A stretch of DNA of 64,000 bases from Dryas octopetala (lineage: Eukaryota; Streptophyta; Magnoliopsida; Rosales; Rosaceae): contig OY992836.1 of NCBI GenBank assembly GCA_963921425.1, forward strand, positions 7,455,825-7,519,824, written 5' to 3'. Shown piece after piece: positions 34,036 through 47,000 of the stretch (position 1 is the stretch's first letter; every line of letters begins with the position of its first letter). The notes beneath the pieces are model-generated. The model searched no databases. It was not told the origin of the DNA and saw nothing but the letters and a program-made list of their open reading frames with translations. Made by a program: the position numbers and the translations under genes.

Positions 34036-36784
34036 AATACAAAGTTTGAGATATTGTGAAATGTGTGCCCTTTTAAATCCACAGAAAATAATACAGACAA
34101 ACCCAAAAGAAAAATGTTCTTTCTCCTTTTTTTTTGGGTTATCTTCAATTTTGATATTTGAATTGAATTTTAGCTACTGTGATTATTTTTCGCAAATTCA
34201 TACACAGAATAAAAGTTTGAACATGAAATTGGGACAAGTATAATTTGGCTACCTAATTGGGAGAACAAAATTTCAAATACTAAAATTGAAAAAAAAAAAA
34301 AAAACCTTATTTGTGTCTTAATGAATGAAATACATATGCATCCACTCAATTGGTTCGCTATTTTAAGCAATATATTATCTAGGTTATATATAGTGTATCA
34401 ATTATCTTATACGAATCTCCAATATACGGTACCTTTTGTCAGTGATTTTCTAAAAATTACATGACAAATTAAATTGATAAATTATCGAGCAATCTAACTA
34501 AAATAAATGGTTCCCCTTTAATCTTTTAATTTAGGATTAAATATAAATAATAAATTTTAAAATAGATTGAAAGTTAATAAAAAGTTAAAAACAAACACAT
34601 AAGAATAATTAGAGGGTGTAAATTATTGACAATGACTCATTATTGTTGTTTTCATGAATGCAAATTATGCAATTATGTAAACGTTTCGAGAGCAGTCAAG
34701 CCAGGAAAAAATCAAAAAATATTTAAAAATAAAGCCTATGAAAAGCAGAGCTGCAGAAGTAACAAAAAACAAAAAACAAACAAACAAATCCTGAAATTTT
34801 GTAGCCAGAAAAAATTGTCGAAATGGACATTACGATAACGCCCGCAGCAAGACAAGTTAAGTTTTGCCGTTTTGGTGGTGCATATTCTACAGGCAGATTT
34901 TAAGAAATTCATAGCATCCTGTCATCTAATGCCACGTGTGATCCAATGTGAGAGTGTCCTCAAACCACGTGTTCATAGAACGAAGAGACTACGGGTTTTT
35001 CGTTACTTTTTTTTTTTATCATTGTACTGCTACTCTGCTAGTAGTTTTTTTTTTTTTTTTTTTGGCCAAGATAGTATTGCTAGTAGTTATTTAGCAAAAT
35101 TCTAAAATTATTACTTCCTTTATTTTCTTTTTGTTTTTTTTTTTTGGTCCAATCCTTTCTTTTATAGTTTTGCATTTCAATATCATTCACATACTTGTAA
35201 CAAATAATGCAAACCATAGACTTGCACATTTCTCTTTATTACTTGCTTTGAATGTAACAAGTATTCATTTGTGCTCAAATTTTGTTCTTTAAAAAAGGAT
35301 TATTGATAATGATTTTTTTTTAGAAGCCTTAAATCTAATATTGCTATGCAAGTATGTAGCTGGACATATGATATGAATAATTGCCACATAACTAGAAACA
35401 TTGGATGAGGTTGTTTTTGCCTTCGATAATCATTATGCATACAGCATACTCTCCAATGATTATCTTTTTCTTTTTTCTTTTTTCTTTTTTCTGTTTTCTG
35501 TTTTCTTTTCTCTCTCTAGAACAATATGGTTATTTACTCGATGGGCTGTGGCTTGACACGCAAGTCTAACCCAACCCTCCTAATTAAAACAAAGACCGGG
35601 CCATTTGGCCCATTTATGACGGACCATAAAAAGACCTATTTCTTTCTATCTATTTTTTTATACTTTTCTGTTAATCTCTTTCCCAATTTCTCTCAAATCT
35701 TTTTTCTCTTATACGCTTTCAGCTAATTAGTACACTAAGTAAGGATATACAAAGTGAAATGGAGAGAACATTTTGTGTAATTATGTGTGAATTAGTATGT
35801 TTTGGGTAAAACTATGATGCCTTAAATATATTTTGGCATAGGCAATTCAGTGCAGCAACAAAGCTAAAAAATAGAGGGATCATTAGCCTATTACGAGTCC
35901 TTATTTATTTGATAAGAGATTTAGGTGTACGGAGCAAAGGAAATTTGAAGTTTCATGATTTACATTGGGTCCCTTCTTCTAGTGGAAATCACAATAATAC
36001 TGTAAAACAAATAACAAAGGTAAAAGCCGAATCATGAAGCTATTGTTTTTAGGAAAAATTGAACACTTAAATTTCAAAATAATGGTTGGATTTGTGACAT
36101 TATGACAAGATGTTTTGATTTTAAAGGCATATTTGTCAGCAAGTAAAAGATTTGACGTACTCAAGAAAGAATACGCTTTATGAGAACATTGGAAACATTC
36201 GGTCCGGTATCGTTTTACAAAATCATTTTCAGAAAACATTTTTTTGAATTTTGTATTTTTAAGATATGAGAATGCCTCTGATAAACTAATTCAAAAACAA
36301 ATTGGTGAAAACAAAAATAGTAAAAACATGTCTGGTACAATTATATGAAAATAATAAGAATCATGAATATCTCATTAGATCTACAGACCTAATAGTTTGA
36401 ATAGATTAAAAAAAAACATGAAAATTACTTCAATTATACAATTAACAAGTCTGTATTCTCCAACCCTGTTTACATCCTACTCTTTTTTTAAATGAGAGAC
36501 CCATAAAATTAGCACATGAGTTCTCTTGCACCATTGATAATCATTCAACCCAAACAAAAATTAAGTTCTTTAGTATGTACCCATAAACCCACAAAGCTTC
36601 AAACCCAAAATGAAGATGAAGGAAAGGTTATCACGTTTTTTTTCTTTTTTTCTAGAAGATATCAAAATTCAGCAATAATCAACTAGTTGACCATGTTTTC
36701 GAGAAAGCTTTTTTAGACTGTGGAATCTTCAATTTCTCTTTGCCTTGGGTTTCTTCAAGGAAGCTTTTTTAGAAGAAAGGAGAA
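34036..36784. other. Intergenic, no gene seen
   Basis: AT-rich spacer with poly-T runs (for example 35046-35063) and no protein-like frame. It separates the ABCF5 5' end from the downstream region of UBA2a. A segment starting near 36198 and ending near 37106 may be an old MITE, but its ends are too weak to call. Confidence 0.6.
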
Positions 36785-36876
36785 TCAACCAGAAGGAAGG
36801 ATTATGGAGGGAGGGAAGGAGGGAGGGAGGGAGGGAGGGAGGGAGAGAGAGGGAGGGAGAGAGAGAGAGAGAGAGT
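36785..36876. repeat. (GGGA)n/(GA)n simple repeat
   Basis: About 90 bp of almost pure purine sequence: tandem GGGA units followed by GA dinucleotides. Confidence 0.95.
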
Positions 36877-39800
36877 GTCTTTGTTGTTTCCCGTGTTTTC
36901 TCTTTTTACTAAAATAGAGTTTGAAAATGAGAAAACGTCAAATGATTGTTTTCCAACTTAAAAAGCAACTTCCAAATCATTTCCAAAATATCATTTCCCG
37001 TGTTTTCCAATATCGCCTACCAAACACAAATTACAACCATTTTCATTCTTGCAAAACAGAAAACAGGATCGCAAAATAATACGTTTTGCCAAACGAAACG
37101 GACCCTTTTTCCACTTGAAACGAATACTATCTTAAAATTGAACATCTCAATATGATTTCCAAAAGTTAACCATGTAGACATTTAGAAATAAAACCACATG
37201 GGAGGCATCTAGTTGTAGTTTGCCCCTTTTTTTCAATTACCAAAATTGCAGTTATTTTAATAAGACTTGGGTAGTTGAACTTATGTGTTACAGACATTGT
37301 GCTAAGACGACAGAAAAACACAAAACAGAACAAATGGATACCAAAGCAATTGAAATGTGTATTTCACACATATTTAACTCTGCATTAAGTCTATTAGGGC
37401 CAGGAAACAAGCAAGCCAAAAAGCGCAACAATCAACAAGATGCAGAAACTGTCGTGAAGGCAAATGATACTAGAAGTTTCATAAGGCAATAAGTCTCTGT
37501 TATTTAGGATATAAAACATTTAAACGATGAACAAACAATGCCACCCTTATGTATGAATCTTTCCTCATAAAACACACACCTTTCAAATAAGAACGGGTAC
37601 AGTTTAAAACTGATTTTCTCTGTAAAGAAAGTTTGTCAAATAGTTTGTGTATGAAGGGGATAGGCGCAGCCATAAGTAATCAAATAAGAAAATCCCCCAG
37701 CATTTCCCAAAACAAACGCAGCAAAACCCTTAAATCCAAAATGTTTGAAAACTGTCATCATGACCAATTAATGAAAACAGACTCCACTTTCATATTCAAA
37801 GTATTGATGCAACCAAACCAAGACTGCTATATTTCAAAATATAAGTCCAACTGACTACATTTTCCAACCATGTCCAAAGCGGCAAATATTGATAGACCAG
37901 CTTTCACATTTTCCAGTATTTGACATTCTAGACCAAAGCCCAAAATACTGAATTGAGCTAGGTTACAAAACTCTAAGGTAGAACTTCAATTTCAATGAAC
38001 TTACAGGAAAATTGAAATTCAATAAATCCATTCATTCTTCACTGGCAGAAAGAAAAGAAATGGATGATTAACAATCTCACTTCGAGATACAACTATAGCC
38101 AAAGTAGGAGTTCCCATCCATCATCTCCAGTGTTTACTTTTGAATTACAGTTGATCCATTGGATTGAAACTTCCCTTAGATTCAAAAACTAAAGGCAATA
38201 TTGACAAGCAGCTATAAAATAGACCTTGTAATCTTGTATATGGGGTAAACTGAAGAAGTATGAACTAACAAAAAATGTTCAACTGACTTTCTATATAAAA
38301 GTAGAAGTCCTCCCTTTATCTGCTTACCCAAAACTTAACAATACAAAAATCATTGAGTTAGGCTAGGTTGTCGAAAAAAGTTTTTTTTCGAGAACAATGT
38401 TACTAGAAAATAATTGATTTGGGTGGTTCAGCTGGATAACCCAAACAAGCAACCAAATCCATAGATCTAGGTAAAAGTAATGAAATAAAGGTTAGGAGAA
38501 GACACAGATAGAGAATTGGTCAACTCATCAAGCCCATGACCTGACATTTGCAAGTTTTAATCTCATCACTACCTAACCAAATCACTTGACATGGATTTTG
38601 GAATCAACGGTACTGGACAAGCTTCTTTAAAAATATGACCTTATTACCAAGGCATGCTTTTAGTTCAAAACTTTTCCATTGACCAAAAAAAGTTCAAAAC
38701 TTTTCAAGTGATTCAGTCCAAAACGGAAAATTAATGGCAAATACAACTATTATTACCAAGTCATACTTGTTAGTTTCATTAATCTTCATATACTAGGATA
38801 TCAAAATTTCAAAAGTTAATCAAGATCTGACAAGTTCTTTTTATGTCAATGCATGTTTACCTAATTGTGAAGATTGTATAAGTAGCTACAGTAGTAGTAA
38901 TCATTGCCAACCTGCATCAATTTACCTGCCAAAAGGATTGCAGTAAGCCAGAAGCATGTTATTATCTAGAGAGAACCGTGTGAATCTGATGGTGCTCAAA
39001 CATTCACATAGAAACATTATGACGAATAGAGCACCATTCAGTACCAGTTTGCAACTGACAAAAACATGGTTTGAAAAGGCCAAACAAAGATGCTATAGAT
39101 GAAAAAATTGTGATGATAAATAACTTAAATCACAAGCAAATTAGTCAAAACCCAACAAAATTAACATATGAACATTATAGAAACAAAACCTACATTATCA
39201 AGTTCATTTAATCCATAGAATTTGGAAATTCAAAAAAGTATTTTTGTTCAACCTCACTGACTCCATAAAATACAGATAGGTTCAAAAACTACAGTACTTT
39301 GAAAGGAACAAGGGCAAAGGAGGAAAAAAAAAAGAGAGGATAAAAACAGAAATTTCATTTGACAGTTTTAAGATTCTGCTCTTTGTAGAGTAACCATCAG
39401 CTCCTTTTAAACTTCAGAAGAATCACCAGACCAGTACAAAAAGACTGATGCACCTATGTGGGATCTGCACATTTAATAAAAAAACGTGAAAAAAAAGTTT
39501 GAAAAGAGATGACAGGTTTTAGAACCCAAAATCCCTTTAAAATGAATAAAAGTTAAATTTCTAGCTCAAAAGGAGAGCTGGTTTCAACATTTAAATTGTA
39601 CATATGTGATGCAACAATTATATAAACTTGCTGCAAAAACAATACATCATTCAAAATACTTAACTATAATTACTTTGAAGAGAAACTACCTTTAATAAGG
39701 AGCTGGACAATAAAAGGACCTTAAACTTGAAAAGGTTCTAAGTCTTAACAATTCTAAAAGAGCATTGCTCAAAACAATGCATCACACACTTCATTTCGAA

Positions 39801-40834
39801 AAAAATAAGCATAAAATTCATACATTAAGTACATGTTGGAATGGTATACCATTAGCACAAAGCTGACATCAGTATTAAAGTTGCATAACATGTGATGAGT
39901 AGTTTTTATGATCATTAGAAAATCACTACATGACACAAGTATATGTTGAAGAATAGATATAGCAGGCTCTATGCACAAACCTAAAGGAAATACAAATATT
40001 TTTTTTTTCTTTCCAAACTAGAGACATGTCAAAACCCACCTTCCACAAAAAAAAGTCTTGTCATTCACTTTTCTGTTACCCTGAAAATAAATGTAAGACT
40101 TTACAGAACTAGAATTTTCAATAGAATTGGCAGCCAAATATATCCAGCAAGCAAAAGACATTATTGCATAGCTCAAGGGGGGAGAACCCCAACTGCTCAA
40201 ATACAAAAGAGAGCAACAGAAAATTGCCATGGTCTAAAAGAGACTGAACCCTGAATATACCAATAGATTGAACCTGACCGACCCAACTTTTCATTCTCTA
40301 GTTTGTGCTGGCTGCCAGATAGGAGATACACTGGCAGATGGGGAATATAAACCAAACCATTTATAGGGATAATTTAACTCTCCAAAATCCTTCTTAAGGT
40401 ATGATAAGTTAAAGAGTCACTTTTCTTCTGAAAGTCAATCTAAATGCCAAGGTATACAAATTCTGCCATTTAATTTCTCAAAGTCAAAATGTTTGCACAT
40501 AAAGCTCAGGCCCTTCCTCGCAAAGGCACCACTGTTGCATTCACAACAGATAGAATCTATAACTTGAAAACCCCTATGCTCAACAAATAGACAGCAACAA
40601 CCTGGAAACTGGGTATGAATGATTCAACCAATGATGTCCTATGTCATGTCAGCCTATTAAAAATTAGATTGAAACAATCCCGCTATATTTTAACCTTCTA
40701 GGAGCTTTGACACTTCCTAAAGTACAATTATTATGTAAACTATAATAAAATTAAATGTAAGAATGACGTTATTATTTATCTTGCATGGGTGTGAGAATAA
40801 CTTAAATTACCAAGTAAAAGAGTGATTTTGTCAT
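36877..40834 (-). other. No protein gene; probable 3' UTR intron/exon region of UBA2a
   Basis: No coding frame was seen. The UBA2a frame stops at 40848 and a good splice donor follows 10 nt later (40836), so the rest of the 3' UTR must lie on the minus strand somewhere in this spacer. I could not place the acceptor or polyadenylation site. Confidence 0.45.
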
Positions 40835-40847
40835 ACCTCAGGGGCAG
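40835..40847 (-). promoter_or_regulatory. 3' UTR splice donor just after the UBA2a stop
   Basis: On the minus strand the stop TAG is followed by CTGCCCCTGAG and then GTATGA, a good 5' splice site. The exon junction would lie only about 10 nt past the stop, too close to trigger nonsense-mediated decay by the usual 50-nt rule. Splice variants affecting the 3' end have been described for Arabidopsis UBA2 genes (from memory). Confidence 0.5.
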
Positions 40848-42356
40848 CTAGTGCCCCATGTAGGGAGCGCCACCATATTGCCCAACACCATGCTGCCCTC
40901 TTCCCGAACCACCTTGCCCTGTCTGCGGCGTAGGGTAGCCACCTTGCATTGTGCCTTGATTTCCATAGCTTCCAATCATTGCAGGACTTATGCTTGCCTG
41001 ATTCCCATACCCACCCTGTATCCCGTGTCCGGCACCAGGCACACCACCTGGGTTCACAGTTGGAGCGTTTCCCAACGACCCCAAAAAGTTAGTCAGCCCC
41101 AAGCCAGCCCCCTGCGTCGCAAGCAGGGCAGTTAGTGCCTGCCCAAGCGCCGGGTTCAGTGCCTGGGCTGCCGCAGCACCCTGGTTAAACCCAATCCCTG
41201 TGCTCGCTGGCGCCATCAAATGCCCGGGTCCAGCTGCAGCTCCACCAACATAACCCGGATTCTCATTCCTCTGAAACTGCGAATTATGTGCATTGTGGTG
41301 GTGCTGGTTCCGGTGCTGAGACTTGACCGGCTTTGGACCGTCAATAGCCTTCTGGCAATGCAAAATGTGACCATCAAAATTCTTGTGCGGCTCGTCCAGA
41401 GCCCTCTTTGCACTCTCTGGCGACTTATACACAAACAAGCAGAACCCCTTGGGCCGCCCAGTCATCTTGTCAAGCCCCAGTGGCCCTTCTTCAATTTCTC
41501 CAAACCTAGAAAAGAAATCAAGCAGCTTCTGCGGGTCCAAGTCCGCCCCAACATTGCTCACATAGATCTTCCTCAGTGTGTACTCCGACGTGGGCTGGGC
41601 CTGGGCCACCTGGGCCGCGGCGGGGCCAGTAGCAGTGCTGCTCGGCGCGGCGGCTGGGCCCATAGCGGCAAGCTGGCACGCAGTCATCCGATTCCCGATC
41701 TTCTTCTGCGGCTGCTTTAGCGCTCTCCTAGCCCCAGAACGAGCCTTGAAGAGAATGAAACCGTAACCCTTGGACTTACCAGAGACCTTATCGCACACAG
41801 CCTTGCAATCCTCAATCTCACCGTACTGTCTAAACACGCTGGTCAGGGTTTCGGCGTTGGTGTCCCAGCCGAGACCGTGGACGAAGATCTTGCGGTGGAT
41901 CGGGTCCTCGTCCGCAATCTTCCGGATCCGATCCGCCACGTCATGGTGCTTATCTGCTGCTTCGCGGAGCAGGCTAATGAGCTGGTCCTTGCTGAAGGGT
42001 TCTAGAAGATTCTGAATCGGCTCGTCCTCATCGTCACCACCAGCAGTGGCCCGATCTGAACCCCCTGACACAGACGACGTCGTCACGTTCTCGGTTTGCT
42101 TATTATCATCAAGCCCTTGTTCATGTTCTTCTTCGTCATCGTCTTCTTTCTCTTCCTCTTCATCGACTTCTTCATATTCTTCCTCTTCCTCTTCTTCTTC
42201 TTCAACCTCTTCTTCTTCTTCGACTACTTCTTCCTCTGCTGCTGGTTCGTTTTGAGGTTTCGGTTCCTCCTCGACCTCGACGACTTGCTGTTGCTTTTTG
42301 GGAGGCTCGGAAGACTCAGTAGAGTTGGAGTCGAGCTGCTTTCGCTTTCTCGGCAT
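40848..42356 (-). CDS. UBA2A: UBP1-associated protein 2a-like, two-RRM nuclear RNA-binding protein
   Basis: 502 aa from one coding exon. It begins MPRKRKQLDS, has a long Glu-rich acidic stretch (about 25-80), then DEPIQNLLEPFSKDQLISLL, then two RRMs. RRM1 (about 155-230) has RNP2 KIFVHGLG and RNP1 KSKGYGFILF. RRM2 (about 265-345) has KIYVSNVG and RPKGFCLFVY. The Gly/Asn/Ala-rich tail ends GRGQHGVGQYGGAPYMGH, nearly identical to the Arabidopsis UBA2a C-terminus. UBA2 proteins bind U-rich 3' UTRs with UBP1/UBA1 and move to nuclear speckles on abscisic-acid signalling. The start was chosen at 42356 because the upstream in-frame extension to 42581 has no family similarity and is leader sequence. 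Intact. Confidence 0.95.
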   Translation of the reverse strand: MPRKRKQLDSNSTESSEPPKKQQQVVEVEEEPKPQNEPAAEEEVVEEEEEVEEEEEEEEEYEEVDEEEEKEDDDEEEHEQGLDDNKQTENVTTSSVSGGSDRATAGGDDEDEPIQNLLEPFSKDQLISLLREAADKHHDVADRIRKIADEDPIHRKIFVHGLGWDTNAETLTSVFRQYGEIEDCKAVCDKVSGKSKGYGFILFKARSGARRALKQPQKKIGNRMTACQLAAMGPAAAPSSTATGPAAAQVAQAQPTSEYTLRKIYVSNVGADLDPQKLLDFFSRFGEIEEGPLGLDKMTGRPKGFCLFVYKSPESAKRALDEPHKNFDGHILHCQKAIDGPKPVKSQHRNQHHHNAHNSQFQRNENPGYVGGAAAGPGHLMAPASTGIGFNQGAAAAQALNPALGQALTALLATQGAGLGLTNFLGSLGNAPTVNPGGVPGAGHGIQGGYGNQASISPAMIGSYGNQGTMQGGYPTPQTGQGGSGRGQHGVGQYGGAPYMGH

Positions 42357-42745
42357 TTGTGGGTAGCGGGGCGTCACAGATAGAGAGATTCGGAGGTTAG
42401 GGTTTGTTTGGTGAGCTGGTGACGCCGCCCAAGTGAAGCACAGGTACAACAGACCAACTGAGGAAGAAAGATTTATTGAGAAATTAGGGTAGGGTAAGGA
42501 CCAAGCCCAAAATCGTAAATATGTAGTACATGGATTGTAACAGCAATTCCAACTGAACAACAACTCAAATACCAAAAACAAAGTTTTGGATAGCTTTATT
42601 TTTTAGGCTAATTACAATTTACAGTTTTACACCATTGAGGATTTGGGTGATTCACAACTTGCGGCATATTTTTTCAATTTTTTCAATTATGTATCCAAAG
42701 TTTTAATTTTGATACAATTTTCACACTGCCATTTATCTGATTGTG
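42357..42745 (-). promoter_or_regulatory. 5' UTR and proximal promoter of UBA2a
   Basis: The leader on the minus strand contains AACCCTAACC (the plant telo-box core AAACCCTAA type, seen as GGTTAGGGTTTG on the plus strand near 42395), common in genes for RNA and ribosome proteins. It is followed by AT-rich DNA. No TATA box was identified. Confidence 0.45.
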
Positions 42746-43935
42746 TCACGTCCCTAGATTTCTCAAAATAATTAGACACCAGTGTTTAAGGCCAAAATGA
42801 TTCCTTTTAATCGATTTAACTAGGGGTGGGAATGGGTCGAGTTGGTTGCATATCGGCCAAACAACTGACCCGACCCAATAAGGCCGATAAGGCCATTTCT
42901 GACAACAACCAACTAACTCACCCATTGTGGGTCGGTTGCCGATAAGGTCGATATAAGTGGGTCGATTGAAATTATTATACACTCATAATTGGTGTATATT
43001 CATTATTTTTAATTTATTTTTTTCTACACTCATAATTGGTGTTTGAGCCTATAGGTGTTATCTTTTAGACTAAGGGCCCGTTTGGTATTGATTTTTATGG
43101 GTGAAATCACTCTTATTGGTAGCTATAGTGTGTTTAGGTGTTTGGTAAAGTAAAATATTTCAGCTTTTTAAGAAAAATCATTGTCATTGGCAGCTAAAAT
43201 CAGAAGTTAGTGGGGAGCAACTTCTCATTTTAGCTTCTGCGGGAATCAGTTTGAGGAACCGGTCATGTTTAATGAAACTTTCAAAACTACCCAAAATGCT
43301 CTCATTGTTTTTTATAATTACATCAAAAAGTCCAAGATAACATGTTCTCTCTCTAATTTTTTTTTTTTCTCTTCGTTCTCCTTCTCCCCACGTCCAATAA
43401 AGAGTTTATTTGTTTTTTGATGGATATTTTTTTTTTGTTAAGTGAGGTAAAAAAATATTTAGGAAAAGAAATACATAAAAACAAGTAAAACAAATGAGTA
43501 AAAAACACAATTTCAATATTATGTCTTTTTTAGTCATTATACACAATCACAGCACTTTTACATTAGAATTTACTAAATACTCTGATACTCCTTTTTATAT
43601 CTACAACATTTTTCAAAATACGATTTACCAAACGCTTAGCTGATTATTCTCACAGCCCAAATAAAAGTGATTATTCTCACATTACAGCAATACCAAATTG
43701 GGCCTAAGTATGTGATTGTGAACTAATTTCCATTTATATACATTTTATTTCAAAATCAAATATTTATATGTGAAAGTACCATTTTGCCCTTAATTTATAA
43801 CAAGGTGAACTATAACAAAACATACCATACGTAACATATATACGTGAAGGTAAATATCTCACTCATAAGTCAACTAGATAACAATCAAGTCACCCCTTAA
43901 AGTCTATGTCTCTAGCTATCAATTACAAACAAAGA
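42746..43935 (+). mobile_element. Tat-like LTR fragment (fossil)
   Basis: It starts TGTCACGTCCCTAG, the mirror of the GGGCGTGACA end at 14524. The part around 42980-43070 plus 43705-43860 matches 1040-1240 of the first LTR (ACATAATTGGTGTTTGAGCC type text, CATTTTGCCCTT). The match is split by a Tourist-like MITE (43074-43704). The right side is cut by the copia element at 43936, and I could not follow it beyond 54081. Old. Confidence 0.5.
43074..43704. mobile_element. Tourist-like (PIF/Harbinger) MITE
   Basis: The ends GGGCCCGTTTGGTAT and ATACCAAATTGGGCC are inverted, flanked by TAA on both sides (43071-43073, 43705-43707), the 3-bp TWA duplication of PIF/Harbinger. 631 bp, non-coding. The related LTR at about 1090 lacks the insert, giving an approximate empty site (TTTTTAAGATTAAGTATG). 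Confidence 0.78.
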
Positions 43936-44068
43936 TGTTGGAATAACTAAAGAATAATTAGCATCCCAAGTGTATTTATTGCTAGGTAATTGGCTGATTG
44001 GGGTAATTTGTCTTGGGTAGTTTATAAGACTAGATGTTAGCATTTATTTGTTAGTTGGCTGATAGCTG

Positions 44069-47000
44069 TGTCACACCTCAAAATGAGGTCTATTACTTTG
44101 GGCATGTGGTAGCGCCACATTGGTCTTCAATCTCGACATACTCTCACTAAACCTTAAATAAGAATAGGCCAAGATTGAAGATCAATGTAAAGCTTAAAAT
44201 TAAAAGCAACTAACTCCAAAATAGTGGAGAATTTTTTTCATTTTTCACAATAAATAATTAGAGTGTACCGAAATAAAAGCTTTGTAAAATGGTGAGCTTT
44301 TAGTTATTCACTTTTCAAGATAAATCAATTTTCAAAAATAAAGACAAACCTTTTGTTTTAAAATCAATAAACAAAACCTCAAACAAGAAATTGAAATCCA
44401 TTTGAAAGTGAAAACTTTAATTTAATTTCTATTTTTGGTGTAAATAAAATAACATATAGAAGTATCAAATAATATATAAGTAATTGAGTCATACTAATCC
44501 TTAAATAATCAATTCCACAGATTTCTCAACTAGAATATAAAAAAAAAAAAAGTAATAAAAGAGATAGTAACAAATTCATCCATATTTGGGTCCTCTTTCT
44601 CATCACTTGAGTATTCAGATGTGGGTGGTGTTAGTATGCTATTCCTTGGTGAATTCTCTCTACTTTCAAACATTCATCCATCGTTATCCGAAACGTCTAT
44701 GAAGCTAACCATTCTTTTGTCCTAGACGTTTCCTGCAACTTAACAAACTGTGTAGGGGTGAGCATCACCAAAGCAGCTGATCACACACTCAACTAGTCCA
44801 ACAAAACTCAATCATATCACTACAATCAATTCAATAACAAGTAAGATATAACATTGACTTAAGTCCATGCCGAAATGGCCTAAACTCAAACATGTAATTT
44901 AAAGAATAAATGACAACCTATTTAATACATTTAAAAAAGGAATTAAATCATTCTTTCTTTGAAATATAAGCGTATCCATTTTCAAATATCGAAACCACAA
45001 TTATACAAGCACGAGTATAATCAATTCCAATGCTCAACAATACAATTTCACATCCATAAAGTCATGGCTATAATTTTATACATAAATCCATGCCTTTTCG
45101 GGTTGGGTATTGTAAATCATCATGCATCCATTAATATATAACCAACATGAGTAATCTCATGAAATGCAAATGCATGTTTAATTAAATAACAATGCAAGCA
45201 TACCTTTTTCTCCATGACATTGCAAACATGTCAAAGTTTATAGACAATGGATTTATCCCCTAATTTGTAAAGTTAATTACCTCTATCCCTCATATCTTAT
45301 TAAAAAGTAAAATCTAGATAGTGAGATGTCTTTTCATTAAAGTAAATAAAACCATTTACTTCCCCTCTAGCATATTATTAATTAGGCAAATTAAAGTCAT
45401 CAACATGCATCTCAAATTCAATTTATTCTCGATTTCGAAAGTAACTCAAATAACTAATATACCATTAACCAATAAATCACACTTTCCTTTAAAAGTTAAT
45501 TACCTAATTCAAAACAAGCATGGCAGCCAAGGAACAAGTAAAAACATCTAAGACAAATAAAAGATCCATTTAATCCGAGACAAGCATTCCAAGAAACAAT
45601 CACTTCCATCAAATTAACTAGCAATTAAATCATATTGAAACATAGAGTTAAGAAAGGACTAGCTCCCCATACCTCAATTGAAGCTTCTTGTCTTTGTGCT
45701 GATCCACCAAACTGAAAATCAATCCCAAAACACAAAGGAATCATATTTCACATTCTAAGACTCAATTGGGATTTTCTAGGGTTTTGATGTCGTATTAGCT
45801 AAGTTAAGTGGCATCCGAGACCTCTAACCTATAAATAACCATCATATGACCTCAAACAAGTTCTAAATCATGTATGCAAGCATAATTGAAAGCTTAAAAA
45901 TCAACACATAAGCCATGGCAGAAAAGAGGTATGTTGTAGCCTAGTTTTTGTTAAAAAAACATGGGGTTTTGACAATCCAAATTCTATTCCAGAAGTAAAT
46001 GAACTGCCTCATACTCATAGATCAATCCCAAGAATGATTTGTAACTTGTGTGAACCAAAAATTTAGACCAAAAAGCCTTAATGTAAAAAATGGCAGTTTT
46101 GAGGCAAAATGGTTTCTTTAAAAACTCAAATGGGTAGCACCTACTCATTGAATTTTATAAAATCACACAAAAATAATTTGAACGAAATTTTTCACAGGCA
46201 ATTAGAAGACATACTAATACTCATGCACAAAACTTTTCAAAGCAATTAGAGTTGTACAAGTATGGTTTTCGAAAGCCCAAAGTTCACGCTAGAAATCTGA
46301 TTTTTGCTGCATAATTACATTTCACGTGATGAAAAATGTCATTTTTGGGTTTGAGGCACCAAATCAAGTAAAACCAATTAGGAAAAGTCCAAAATCAGTC
46401 TTACAATCTACTGTGATGATTTCAAATCAAGTCTCTAAGTAAAACAAAATTCGAGCATGCAAACCTTAAGAATTTTCTTTGAAAAAACTATAAAAAATAG
46501 ACATATTTTTAGGTAAACTTTAAAAATGCATAACTCACTCAATATAAATAGAATTTGCATGATTCTTGGCTTGAACGAAAGGTGTATATGTCTAGTTTTA
46601 TGTACAAAATAGTTTTGCAAGATTTTATCTCGATTGGTACAAAAATCAATTTTAAGGTTAGAATATGCGAAAATTGCCAAACAAGGTTAGGTTGTGAGAC
46701 TATTGGATTTTTTTTTTGATGCACTTAACCCTATCCATTCAATAAGGTTACAAGGTATTGAAAATCAAACTTAGAAGGTAGGGCGAGGGTTCTTATCAAT
46801 TCTTGTTGAGTTTTCCAAAAAACAATGCAGGTTGAATTTTCTTCTTCCTCTTCTCGGGTTGGCCTTCCTCTTTGGCCTTCCTCTTCGTCTTCTCTTGTTC
46901 TCTCTCTTTCTCTAACTCTTTCTCTCTATCTAAACTCAAAAATTTTGTGGGGAGGGTTGGTCTGAATAGGAGTTGGTTTTATAAAAGGGTTCTTGTGTGT

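Noticed and set aside
36198-37106. Possible MITE with ends GGTCCGGTATCG and AACGAAACGGACC
   Set aside because: Terminal match is short and imperfect and no flanking duplication is present.
41220-42383. Several long plus-strand frames opposite UBA2a, including Ser- and Phe-rich ones
   Set aside because: They are the antisense shadow of the Glu-rich and Gly-rich coding sequence of UBA2a.
42357-42581. In-frame upstream extension of UBA2a (75 extra residues, starting MFLVFELL)
   Set aside because: No family similarity; the known N-terminus MPRKRK-type start is at 42356 and the extension covers leader DNA.
42822-42970. hAT-like end TAGGGGTGGGAATGGG next to the Tat-like LTR
   Set aside because: No matching right end or 8-bp duplication; at most a truncated remnant.
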